A stretch of 64,000 nt of DNA from Flavobacteriales bacterium (lineage in GTDB: Bacteria > Bacteroidota > Bacteroidia > CAIKAF01): assembly GCA_026418175.1 (NCBI GenBank), contig JAOABX010000003.1, positions 53,084 through 117,083 of the forward strand. The letters are read 5' to 3'. Made by a program: the position numbers and the translations under genes. How positions within the stretch are numbered: the first letter of the stretch is position 1; each line of letters begins with the position of its first letter. The notes below the pieces were generated by a model. It had not been told where the DNA came from and ran no database searches. It saw only the letters and a list, made by a program, of their open reading frames with translations. This document shows, one piece after another, positions 25,318 to 33,021 of this stretch.

Positions 25318-26520
25318 TCAGGGTGTTGTTACCATGAATTTTGCAGAGTCGGCTATATTTTCAAAATAAAAACCGGCTAAATACATACCTTTGGCCAGCG
25401 GCGGAAGGGATATCGAATATTCTTGTTCTCCTTTTTGAACAGCAATACGTTGTTCAGAAACAACTTTACCATCGTGCGATTGAACGGTAACTAATACGGT
25501 TCCTTTTTTATTAAAGTTTGCAACAAATCGAAGTTGTTCTTTTACTTGGGTATTATCCAAAATTCGAATGCTTAATTTTCCGATGCTATAAGGAGAAAGC
25601 GAAAGTGATTCGCAGTTTTTGTTTTGGTAGGTAATTCTGGTTGATTGAGTCAGACTGTCGTTCAATATTTGCTTTGCAGCTGTGTTAAATCTCAAGTTCA
25701 GATCTAAAAAGGGCAATAAAAAATCAAACATTACATCTTGCTGTTCTTCGCGTGTAATTGAAATATTGCTGTTAGAAAATGTTTCTCCAAAATCGCAGGC
25801 TGCATTGGGTTGGGCAAAGTAGCAATGTCCTCCGCCTTTAATGGTTACCAAAATTGCACAAGAGGTTGTCAATGCATTATAAATAGGTATTTGATGTGCT
25901 GCAGGCGGCGTTACATTATCTCCCTGACCTGCAAAAATTAATGCGGGAATGTTTACTAATCCTGCGGCAGTAACAGCAGATGGATTCGTTTCTGCCGGAG
26001 CAAATCCAACAATACAATTGAGGTTTCCTGTATTTGCTAATGACGCAGCCAGCACGCTGGATCCACCACCCATGGAATGCCCCATAATGGCAGAAGTACC
26101 TGAAAGGTGCTGATATAGGAAAAACGATCCATCGTTTTGTGACTTGTGTTTGATATCATTATTTAAGAATAGCAGATCTCGGGCAAAATTATCATGGCTG
26201 GGAGAAAAAGAAGTTTCCGTATTACATAGAACTACTACATAGCCTAGCGGTACCAGTGTATTAACAAAGTTGGTATATGCATCAATGGTCATAACAAACC
26301 CGTGTCCAATCACAATCAGTGGAAATTGTCCATTAGCTGGCATTGTATTTTGCCCGGCAGCTATAGCCGGGTAGGAAATTTCGGCATTGACTTCGCGATT
26401 ATTTCGGGATACATCATAAAAATTAAGGGTTCTTTTACCAATCAAATATTGCGCATTCATTTGTGTGGTGCCAATCAATTGAATCAGAATAAAAATAATT
26501 AATGCGTAAATCTTATTCAT
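25318..26520 (-). CDS. Secreted alpha/beta hydrolase, chlorophyllase/PAF-acetylhydrolase-like
   Basis: The 400-residue product has a signal peptide (to about TTQMNAQ). Its alpha/beta hydrolase core has GHGFVMTIDAY (oxyanion region), the nucleophile elbow GHSMGGGSS, the acid in FAGQGDNVTPP and the His in KGGGHCYF. The ~100-residue C-terminal part is a beta domain ending GMYLAGFYFENIADSAKFMV, which resembles the last strands of T9SS type A sorting domains but lacks the YPNP motif. Esterase activity on an unknown substrate is inferred. It is divergent from the intact PhoD-like gene. Confidence 0.85.
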   Translation of the reverse strand: MNKIYALIIFILIQLIGTTQMNAQYLIGKRTLNFYDVSRNNREVNAEISYPAIAAGQNTMPANGQFPLIVIGHGFVMTIDAYTNFVNTLVPLGYVVVLCNTETSFSPSHDNFARDLLFLNNDIKHKSQNDGSFFLYQHLSGTSAIMGHSMGGGSSVLAASLANTGNLNCIVGFAPAETNPSAVTAAGLVNIPALIFAGQGDNVTPPAAHQIPIYNALTTSCAILVTIKGGGHCYFAQPNAACDFGETFSNSNISITREEQQDVMFDFLLPFLDLNLRFNTAAKQILNDSLTQSTRITYQNKNCESLSLSPYSIGKLSIRILDNTQVKEQLRFVANFNKKGTVLVTVQSHDGKVVSEQRIAVQKGEQEYSISLPPLAKGMYLAGFYFENIADSAKFMVTTP

Positions 26521-26556
26521 ATTATTAATTGCTTGATTATTTATACATTCGGAGTT

Positions 26557-27597
26557 ATGAAAACAAAGATATTACAAATAAGTTTACTTCTTTCAATCGT
26601 TTTTTGCTGTAATTTCTTACTTATTATTGCACAAAATCAGCTTAAGCAGGTGCAACGTGTTCCGCTTGATTCAGTAAAACAGATTACACGTATTGCATTT
26701 GGTTCCTGTAATCATCAGTCGCTTCCTCAGGAAATGTGGGAAAATATACTAGTACATCGGCCCGATCTATGGGTATGGCTAGGAGATGCTATTTATGGAG
26801 ATACTAAAAAGATGGACAAGATGAAACGAATCTTTAATAAACAACTATCAAAACCCAACTATGTTACTTTTTTAAAATATATACCGGTAATTGGTATTTG
26901 GGATGATCATGATTATGGCGGCAATAATGTTGATAAAACGTATCCTATGAAAAGAGAAACCCAGCAACTTTTTCTTGATTTTTTAGGGGAGCCAATCAAT
27001 TCACGCAGAAGAGAGCAGGAAGGCATTTATACATCGTATGTATTTGGCGAGCCAGGTAAACAGGTAAAATTCATTTTACTGGATGTTCGCTATCATAAAG
27101 AAAAACCTGGTGAAAATAGTGATATCCTTGGCGAAGCACAGTGGAATTGGCTAGAAAATGAACTACGCAATTCGCAAGCTCAGCTTCACTTTATTGCTAC
27201 AGGTACTCAATTTATTTCAGATAAAAAAACTACAGAAAGGTGGCTTCAGTTCCCCAAATCTGTGAATCGCATGTATGAACTTTTACGTTCTTCTACTGCA
27301 CCAGGAGTAATTTTTCTTAGTGGTGATATTCATTGTGGAGAAATGATGGTTAATAATTCTTCAGATTTACCATATCCCATTTATGAATTTACTTCCAGCG
27401 GACTTACGCATGGTCATTGGGGACCAGGGGTAAAACGAAATTCGTATAAAATCAGAAATCCGTTTTGTGGCCGAAACTATGGGTTAATTACTATAAACTG
27501 GAATGAGCCTGTTTCACTAAAAGTTGAGCTACGCGATATTCAGGATTTCGTTAGTCAAGAAATCACCATTTATCTAGATGATTTAAGGAAAAAATAG
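26557..27597 (+). CDS. Secreted PhoD-like alkaline phosphatase/phosphodiesterase
   Basis: The 346-residue product has a signal peptide (LQISLLLSIVFCC to LIIAQ). PhoD-family metal-site motifs are all present: AFGSCNH, WLGDAIYGDT, IWDDHDYGGNN, DVRYHKEKPG, SGDIHCGE and YEFTSSGLTH. The family hydrolyses phosphate mono- or diesters, or teichoic-acid-like polymers, outside the cytoplasm. Start ATG 26557 is chosen because the signal peptide begins there. It is the intact paralogue of the broken copy at 15761-16705. A bidirectional terminator follows. Confidence 0.92.
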   Translation: MKTKILQISLLLSIVFCCNFLLIIAQNQLKQVQRVPLDSVKQITRIAFGSCNHQSLPQEMWENILVHRPDLWVWLGDAIYGDTKKMDKMKRIFNKQLSKPNYVTFLKYIPVIGIWDDHDYGGNNVDKTYPMKRETQQLFLDFLGEPINSRRREQEGIYTSYVFGEPGKQVKFILLDVRYHKEKPGENSDILGEAQWNWLENELRNSQAQLHFIATGTQFISDKKTTERWLQFPKSVNRMYELLRSSTAPGVIFLSGDIHCGEMMVNNSSDLPYPIYEFTSSGLTHGHWGPGVKRNSYKIRNPFCGRNYGLITINWNEPVSLKVELRDIQDFVSQEITIYLDDLRKK

Positions 27598-27637
27598 TCC
27601 TTCTGTTATGGCAAGTAATGTGAAAGCTCGTAAATAA

Positions 27638-27671
27638 AAAAACCTTTAGCGGGCAAAAGCTAAAGGTTTTT
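27638..27671. terminator. Bidirectional terminator between convergent genes
   Basis: A perfect 13-bp stem (27638-27650 with 27659-27671) with an 8-base loop has A and T tracts at the two outer ends, so it can end both the PhoD-like transcript and the H1-like transcript. Confidence 0.85.
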
Positions 27672-27691
27672 AAATCTTAACCAGTACCTGA

Positions 27692-28060
27692 TTACTTCTT
27701 TGCAGAAGCAGATACAGGAGGTGTGCCTGGATTAGCAGCCGGAGCAGCGGCTGGTTTTTTGGCAGCTGGTTTTTTCTTAGCGGCTGGTTTTTTCGCAGCA
27801 GCTTTCTTAGCAGGCTTCTTAGCTACTTTTTTTGCAGCAGCTTTTTTAGCCGTTTTTTTCTTTGCAGCTTTTTTAGGAGCAGCCTTTTTAGCTACTTTCT
27901 TCGCAGCTTTTTTAGGAGCAGCCTTTTTAGCTACTTTTTTCTTTGCAGCTTTTTTAGGAGCAGCCTTTTTAGCTACTTTCTTTGCCGCCTTTTTTGCAGC
28001 GGGCTTTTTCGCTGCTTTCTTTGGAGCAGCTTTTTTAGCAGTGCCGGATTTTTTTGCCAT
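27692..28060 (-). CDS. Histone H1-like Lys/Ala-rich DNA-binding protein
   Basis: The 122-residue product consists almost only of Lys, Ala and Pro in KKAAPKKAAKK/VAKKA repeats, like the C-terminal tail of eukaryotic H1 and bacterial H1-like proteins (HctB/AlgP type). The last 15 residues are less basic (PGTPPVSASAKK). Known for the class: non-specific DNA compaction. The DNA has internal 35-bp repeats, so copy number may vary between strains. It ends at a shared terminator. The long ORF on the opposite strand is a repeat artefact. Confidence 0.85.
   Translation of the reverse strand: MAKKSGTAKKAAPKKAAKKPAAKKAAKKVAKKAAPKKAAKKKVAKKAAPKKAAKKVAKKAAPKKAAKKKTAKKAAAKKVAKKPAKKAAAKKPAAKKKPAAKKPAAAPAANPGTPPVSASAKK
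27864..27979. repeat. Three 35-bp direct repeats inside the H1-like gene
   Basis: Copies begin at 27864, 27903 and 27945, almost identical, with 4- and 7-base spacers. The steps of 39 and 42 nt (13 and 14 codons) keep the frame, so slippage can change protein length without frameshift. Confidence 0.75.
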
Positions 28061-28664
28061 AAATTTTATGTTTTGTTTACATCGAAAGTATATAATAATT
28101 TAAATATGAAGAAATGTTGAATGATATTTTATTTTTTCTGTCATTGTAAATCGTATTATATATACAAGCTTCTGTAGTTATTGAAAATACTGTATGTTTG
28201 AAAGAAATGCAATTCTTTTTTTGATGTGTAATTAACAATACTCGGTTGAAAAAAACTAATTTAGAATTCTTTAGCAAGAAAAGATAAAACCTCTGAATAT
28301 ATTGTAAAATCAAATGTTATAGAAGAATTATACTATTTGAATTAAAACTTAAGGTTCTTTTGGTTTTTTATTTTTTTGATTCGTTGACGAAGATTTTATT
28401 CATGGAGTAAGGTGTAATTTATCCCCCGAATACAATTCTTTTAATCAAAGCAATTTTTTTCATCATTTAAAAATTGAATGGTATTACAATCAAAACATGG
28501 TAGATTGATTTTTTTAAATCAAAAAAATTTGAGTTTATCCATCTGTGATTTTTTAAATCAAAAAATTGCTTTTTGCTTTTATCTGTACTTCGATTATTAC
28601 AATATTTCATGCTTCTTGACTTGTTTATCTTTTACAATAACATTTACATTTTGTAAGGCAGTGT
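28061..28664. other. AT-rich gap without a gene
   Basis: No convincing coding sequence on either strand. The short ORFs here lack family features. It contains the upstream region of the H1-like gene, one near-duplicated poly-A/T motif (28507-28566), and at its end the promoter of tRNA-Leu. Confidence 0.6.
28507..28566. repeat. Duplicated AT-rich motif with short palindrome
   Basis: GATTT, 3-4 T, AAATC followed by a run of A occurs at 28507-28527 and again at 28547-28565, 40 bases apart. Each copy is itself an imperfect inverted repeat. Function unclear. Confidence 0.4.
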
Positions 28665-28694
28665 TTTGAGATTGAAAAAAATGAACTAACTTTG
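28665..28694 (+). promoter_or_regulatory. Promoter of tRNA-Leu
   Basis: A TTTG at 28665-28668 and TAACTTTG at 28687-28694 are 18 bases apart. They match the Bacteroidota -33 (TTTG) and -7 (TAnnTTTG) elements and lie 23 bases before the mature tRNA. Confidence 0.7.
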
Positions 28695-28717
28695 TCAACC
28701 CATCTTCAAAGGGAAAT

Positions 28718-28799
28718 GCGGATGTGGCGTAATTGGTAGCCGCGCCAGACTTAGGATCTGGTGCCGCAAGGCGTGGGGGTTCGAGTCCCTCCATCCGCA
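28718..28799 (+). tRNA. tRNA-Leu (anticodon UAG)
   Basis: The acceptor stem GCGGATG pairs with CATCCGC. The anticodon stem CCAGA/TCTGG encloses loop CTTAGGA, giving anticodon UAG, which reads CUA/CUN leucine codons. There is a long variable arm (class II tRNA), a D-arm with GGTAG, and a T-arm GGGGG-TTCGAGT-CCCTC. The discriminator is A. The 3' CCA is not encoded. A terminator starts 5 bases downstream. Confidence 0.95.
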
Positions 28800-28803
28800 C
28801 AGC

Positions 28804-28838
28804 AAACCGTCAGGAAATCTTGACGGTTTAATTTTTTA
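28804..28838 (+). terminator. Terminator after tRNA-Leu
   Basis: A 9-bp perfect stem (28804-28812 with 28821-28829) with an 8-base loop is followed by AATTTTTTAA. It ends the tRNA transcript 20 bases before tig. Confidence 0.8.
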
Positions 28839-28857
28839 ATGGAAAAACTAAAAACTC

Positions 28858-30222
28858 ATGGAAATTACCAAAGAACAAATTGATGATTTGAATGCACTGA
28901 TCCGTATTCGTGTAGAAGAAAAGGATTATGCAGAAGCTGTTGAAAAGGCCATAAAAAATCTTAAAAATAAAATTACTATTCCCGGGTTCCGTCCTGGAAT
29001 GGTTCCTGCGGGAATGATTCGTAAAATGTATGGCAAGGCTGTACTCAGTGATGAGGTGTCTAAAATAACAGTGGAAAAATTATTTCGCTTCCTGGATGAA
29101 AACAATATAGAATACCTTGGGAATCCGCTTCCAAATGCAGAGAAGAATAAGGTAGATTGGGATGCTCAAAAAGAATTTGAATTTTATTATGACCTTGGTT
29201 TGTCTCCCAAATTTGCGGTAGTTCTTCCAACTGATAAAAAGTTTACTCATTATCAGATAGAGGCTGATCCGGCTGTTGTGTCTGATGAGGTTGAGAAACT
29301 TCGTAAACGTTATGGACGAAGTATCAATGCCGAAAACGTGGAAGAAAATGATATGGTAAAGGGAACACTGACCGAATTAAATGAAGACGGATCTATCAAA
29401 GAAGGGGGCCTGTCCAAGCCTTCCTATATAATTCTTGATAAAATTGAAGACGATGCCACTCGTCAATCATTACTTGGTAAAAAACCCGGAGATGAGGTTA
29501 TCATTGATCCAAGAAAAGCATACAAAGACAATTTAACTGTTTCAATTTATTTGGGAATTAAACCAGAAGAAGTAGATCAAATCAGTAATCAGTTTAAATT
29601 AACCATACAGTCTGTAAGTCGTTTGGTACCGGCAGAAATGGATCAGGAGTTTTTCGATCGGGTATTTGGAAAAGATGTGGTACATAACGAAGAAGAATTT
29701 AGAAACAAAATAGCCGATGTGCTGAAATTTGATTTGCAACAAGAGAGCAATGCTCGTTTGATGAATGAAATCAGAAACGCTGTTTTGGCAGCTACCCAGT
29801 TTGACTTACCGGATAATTTTTTGAAGCGTTGGATTAAAGTGAAAAGCGCAGAAGATAAAAACTTTAATCCAGAAACAGTGGATGACGAATACAATAAAGG
29901 CCGTGAAATTATTCGATGGGAGCTGATACGTAAGCAGGTGGCAGAACAAAATAACATCCAAGTGCAGCATGAAGAAATGATGAATGAAGCTCGCCGAATG
30001 GTTATAAACCGAGTTCAGCAAATGGGGTATTCTCTTCCTGATGACCGCGTGGATGAACTAGCCAATCGGTTGTTAACCAATAATGAAGAACGCGATAAAA
30101 TTATTACCTACATTATTGAGGTAAAAGTATTGGATTATATTAAATCTCAGCTTAATGTAGTTCCAGAGCCAATTTCATATAATGCGTTTCTTGAAAAGCT
30201 AAATGCTTCGGTTCATGCCTGA
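28858..30222 (+). CDS. tig: Trigger factor (ribosome-bound chaperone)
   Basis: The 454-residue protein has the N-terminal ribosome-binding domain with the family loop IPGFRPGMVPAGMI (about residues 41-54), a central PPIase-like region that is degenerate, as in other Bacteroidota (it has no FKBP catalytic signature), and a long helical C-terminal domain. It shields nascent chains and can act as a prolyl isomerase in other phyla. It lies upstream of clpP and clpX in the common tig-clpP-clpX order. A palindrome-containing promoter region separates it from clpP, so clpP is probably transcribed separately as well. Confidence 0.95.
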   Translation: MEITKEQIDDLNALIRIRVEEKDYAEAVEKAIKNLKNKITIPGFRPGMVPAGMIRKMYGKAVLSDEVSKITVEKLFRFLDENNIEYLGNPLPNAEKNKVDWDAQKEFEFYYDLGLSPKFAVVLPTDKKFTHYQIEADPAVVSDEVEKLRKRYGRSINAENVEENDMVKGTLTELNEDGSIKEGGLSKPSYIILDKIEDDATRQSLLGKKPGDEVIIDPRKAYKDNLTVSIYLGIKPEEVDQISNQFKLTIQSVSRLVPAEMDQEFFDRVFGKDVVHNEEEFRNKIADVLKFDLQQESNARLMNEIRNAVLAATQFDLPDNFLKRWIKVKSAEDKNFNPETVDDEYNKGREIIRWELIRKQVAEQNNIQVQHEEMMNEARRMVINRVQQMGYSLPDDRVDELANRLLTNNEERDKIITYIIEVKVLDYIKSQLNVVPEPISYNAFLEKLNASVHA

Positions 30223-30283
30223 TAAATGGTAAGATGTACTTTTTTGAATAATTATAATTTATACTCTATTTAATTTTTGTAGT

Positions 30284-30309
30284 TTGGTATCATGTATTTT
30301 TGATACCAA
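30284..30309 (+). promoter_or_regulatory. clpP promoter overlapped by a perfect 9-bp inverted repeat
   Basis: TATTTTTG (30295-30302) matches the -7 element. It lies between the arms of a perfect inverted repeat, TTGGTATCA (30284-30292) and TGATACCAA (30301-30309). The ATG of clpP follows at 30331. The arrangement looks like an operator over a promoter. A stem-loop that ends tig mRNA is less likely because no T-run follows. Confidence 0.55.
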
Positions 30310-30330
30310 TAATTCTAAACGATAAAAACT

Positions 30331-31005
30331 ATGTTTCCACACGATGAATTTAAAAAGTATGCCGTGAAACACCAAGGCATTAGCAGTATGCATCTTGAGA
30401 AATACATGAGCCAAATTAGCGGAATGACCAGAACTGTAATTGAAGAACGTCCGGTAAATTTCCGTGAAGTAGATGTATTTTCACGGTTAATGATGGATCG
30501 TATTATTTTTCTTGGCACTCCCATTGATGACTATATTGCTAATATTATTCAAGCACAGTTACTTTTTTTAGAAAGTGCAGATGCCAAACGCGATATTCAA
30601 ATTTATATTAATAGTCCTGGAGGAAGTGTATATGCCGGGTTAGGTATTTATGATACCATGCAGTGGATTGGACCTGATGTAGCAACCATTTGCGTTGGAA
30701 TGGCTGCATCAATGGCAGCCGTATTGTTGTGTGCAGGTACTCATGGTAAGCGCACCGGCCTTCGTCACAGTCGGGTAATGATTCACCAACCTATGGGTGG
30801 GGCTCAGGGGCAAGCCAGCGATATTGAGATCACCTATCGAGAAATTGAAAAGCTGAAAAAAGAGTTATATGAAATTATTTCTCAGCACAGTGGGCAGCCT
30901 TACGAAAAAGTATATAAAGATTCAGACAGAGATTACTGGATGAAAGCTGACGAAGCCAAAGAGTATGGAATGATTGATGAAGTACTTGTGAAGCATCAGG
31001 GATAA
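30331..31005 (+). CDS. clpP: ATP-dependent Clp protease proteolytic subunit
   Basis: ClpP is a 224-residue serine peptidase that forms the tetradecameric chamber for ClpX. The catalytic triad is complete: Ser127 in GMAASMAA, His152 in IHQPMGG and Asp201 in [15 protein letters not shown] near residue 95 is the oxyanion/handle region. The N-terminal ~35 residues are a longer leader than in E. coli and may be a processed propeptide. It sits between tig and clpX. A hairpin with T-run follows within 31 bases, before clpX. Confidence 0.97.
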   Translation: MFPHDEFKKYAVKHQGISSMHLEKYMSQISGMTRTVIEERPVNFREVDVFSRLMMDRIIFLGTPIDDYIANIIQAQLLFLESADAKRDIQIYINSPGGSVYAGLGIYDTMQWIGPDVATICVGMAASMAAVLLCAGTHGKRTGLRHSRVMIHQPMGGAQGQASDIEITYREIEKLKKELYEIISQHSGQPYEKVYKDSDRDYWMKADEAKEYGMIDEVLVKHQG

Positions 31006-31035
31006 AAAGCAAAATTGTTTCTAATATCAATATTA

Positions 31036-31070
31036 GAAGAAGGCAAGGAAATTTCCTTGTCTTCTTTTTT
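31036..31070 (+). terminator. Hairpin with T-run between clpP and clpX
   Basis: The arms around the GGAAATTTCC centre pair over about 14 bp (31036-31049 with 31054-31067, two G-T pairs, 4-base loop), followed by T's to 31070. It ends 16 bases before the clpX start. It would uncouple most clpP mRNA from clpX or act as an attenuator. Confidence 0.7.
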
Positions 31071-31086
31071 CAAAAATCTTAATGAT

Positions 31087-32322
31087 ATGGCAAAGCAAAA
31101 AGAAGAGCATTGTTCATTTTGTATGCGAAATCGTATTCAGGTAAACCTACTTATAACCGGCCAGGAAGGTAATATCTGCGATTTTTGTGTTGAAGAGGCT
31201 TCTAAAATTATTCAAACGGAACTTCATCATAAAAAACGTGGATCCCTTGAAAAAGAATTAAAACTTTTACGCCCATCCGAAATAAAAAAACATTTGGATC
31301 AATACATCATTGGGCAGGATGAGGCTAAAAAAACCATTGCCGTGGCAGTATATAATCATTATAAGCGATTGTTGCACAATACTTCAATCAAAGAAGATGA
31401 TGTAGAGATTGAGAAATCTAATATCATATTAGTAGGCGAAACAGGCACTGGTAAAACCTTATTAGCAAGAACAATTGCTCGCATTCTGAATGTTCCATTC
31501 TGTATTGCAGACGCTACAGTACTTACCGAAGCCGGCTATGTGGGAGAAGATGTGGAAAGTGTACTAAGTCGATTATTACAAGCTGCAGATTTTGATGTGC
31601 AAGCCGCTGAACGCGGCATTGTATTTATTGATGAAATTGATAAGATTGCCCGAAAAGGAGACAATCCATCCATTACCCGGGATGTTTCGGGCGAAGGCGT
31701 ACAACAGGGATTGCTTAAACTATTGGAAGGAAGTACAATTAGTGTTCCGCCATATGGAGGAAGAAAACATCCGGAGCAAAAAATGATCAATGTAAATACC
31801 CAAAATATCCTCTTTATTTGTGGCGGTGCATTTGAAGGAATTGAGCGAATTATCAGTGAGCGGATGAATAAACAAACAATCGGATTTAAGACTCCTGCTA
31901 GTAAACAAAAAATAAATAAGGAGAATCTTTTACAGTATATAGTTCCTCAAGATCTAAAAAACTTTGGATTAATACCTGAATTGGTTGGTCGTTTACCGGT
32001 TGTTACTCACTTAAATCCGTTGGATGCTCAGGCGTTGAAGCGTATCCTTACAGAACCCAAAAATGCCATCATGAAGCAGTACCATAAACTGTTTAAGCTG
32101 GATGGAAAAGAATTAATTATAGAAGAAGATGTGCTTGATTTTATTGTTGAAAAGGCCATTGAATACAAACTCGGTGCCCGGGGATTGCGTTCTATTTGCG
32201 AAGCAATAATGAATGACTTAATGTTTGAAAGTCCGGAAACAGATTCAAAAGAGATTCGTGTTACCCTTAGTTATGCGAAGGATAAATTAGAAAAAAGTAA
32301 ATTTAGTAATAAGGCAGCTTAA
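31087..32322 (+). CDS. clpX: ATP-dependent Clp protease ATP-binding subunit ClpX
   Basis: The 411-residue AAA+ unfoldase feeds substrates to ClpP. The N-terminal zinc-binding domain has two Cys pairs (CSFC and CDFC). Walker A is GETGTGKT, Walker B IVFIDEIDK, and the IGF-type loop (NKQTIGFKT) that docks on ClpP is present. Pore loop region GYVGEDVES and sensor-2 GARGLRS are intact. ATG 31087 is chosen over a TTG at 31015, since the zinc domain begins there and the upstream stretch holds the hairpin. Confidence 0.97.
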   Translation: MAKQKEEHCSFCMRNRIQVNLLITGQEGNICDFCVEEASKIIQTELHHKKRGSLEKELKLLRPSEIKKHLDQYIIGQDEAKKTIAVAVYNHYKRLLHNTSIKEDDVEIEKSNIILVGETGTGKTLLARTIARILNVPFCIADATVLTEAGYVGEDVESVLSRLLQAADFDVQAAERGIVFIDEIDKIARKGDNPSITRDVSGEGVQQGLLKLLEGSTISVPPYGGRKHPEQKMINVNTQNILFICGGAFEGIERIISERMNKQTIGFKTPASKQKINKENLLQYIVPQDLKNFGLIPELVGRLPVVTHLNPLDAQALKRILTEPKNAIMKQYHKLFKLDGKELIIEEDVLDFIVEKAIEYKLGARGLRSICEAIMNDLMFESPETDSKEIRVTLSYAKDKLEKSKFSNKAA

Positions 32323-32344
32323 GGAGGCTGCACATTATTTTTTT
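32314..32344 (+). terminator. Weak terminator after clpX
   Basis: A 7-bp stem (32314-32320 with 32325-32331, one G-T pair) overlaps the clpX stop codon. A T-rich tract follows only after 5 bases (32337-32344). Confidence 0.4.
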
Positions 32345-32928
32345 AACCGAATATGGGCAGTTCCAACCGGAGAAGGCACTTCTACTTCTACTACAATTCC
32401 TTTTTCATATTTGTATGTGTTTTTTTTACCGTCTGGTAATTTGATGGAATATGTATGTGGTTTTATTTCTGAAAGGGGGACCATCTTTCCAAATACTTCT
32501 GAGAATATTTCTGTAAGGCCCAAGGGTTCTTTAAAATATAAGGTTACAACGCTGGCAGTAATAGGTTTGGAATACGATAGCTTTTCTTTTTCAGTTTGAA
32601 TTTTATAGGTATTGCCATCGTAACTTACACTACAAAACTGATCCACCTCTCCATTTTTATCAGTTCTTAAAAAACTTTCTTGAAGTACGCCATCTTTATA
32701 GGTAACAGATGTTTTATGGTCTACATCTATTTTTCCAAGCACGTAATTTACACTGTTTTTACTGGTTATGCTGTAATATTCCAAATTTCCAATCACTTTT
32801 CGGGTAATTTGCATATCGCCGGCATGAATTCCAAGTGCACGTGTTTCATATGTATAAGTTTGTGCATTTGTGTTTTTAATATAAAAAGTAACCAATATTC
32901 CTAATAAACAGAAAAGGATTGATTGCAT
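32335..32928 (-). CDS. Secreted DUF6134-like protein
   Basis: The 197-residue product has a signal peptide (LFCLLGILVTF to TNAQ) and then an all-beta protein with YETRALGIHAGDMQITRKVIG and QFCSVSYDGNTYKIQTEKEKL strands. This layout matches the DUF6134 family of Bacteroidota, of unknown function. The start ATG 32928 gives a normal signal peptide. The longer ORF from 32997 would begin inside the upstream terminator. It lies downstream of the M16 pair on the same strand but is cut off from it by that terminator. Confidence 0.72.
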   Translation of the reverse strand: MQSILFCLLGILVTFYIKNTNAQTYTYETRALGIHAGDMQITRKVIGNLEYYSITSKNSVNYVLGKIDVDHKTSVTYKDGVLQESFLRTDKNGEVDQFCSVSYDGNTYKIQTEKEKLSYSKPITASVVTLYFKEPLGLTEIFSEVFGKMVPLSEIKPHTYSIKLPDGKKNTYKYEKGIVVEVEVPSPVGTAHIRLKK

Positions 32929-32974
32929 GGTAAATTGATATGTTTTAAATTTATAAATTTCAATATAAACAACA

Positions 32975-33005
32975 AAAAAAGAGTGCCCTTTGGACACTCT
33001 TTTTT
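32975..33005. terminator. Bidirectional-looking terminator after the M16 pair
   Basis: The arms 32975-32988 and 32992-33005 pair with a single C/A mismatch and have A and T tracts at both outer ends. On the minus strand it ends the M16 peptidase transcript 16 bases after its stop. Confidence 0.75.
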
Positions 33006-33021
33006 AATCTATGTAAGCAAT

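Noticed and set aside
27723..28103. Long Ala/Phe-rich ORF opposite the H1-like gene
   Set aside because: It is the antisense of Lys/Ala codon repeats, which leaves the opposite frame free of stops. No start context or family feature.
28077..28669. Short ORFs in the AT-rich gap before tRNA-Leu
   Set aside because: Low-complexity translations, no start signals, no family resemblance.
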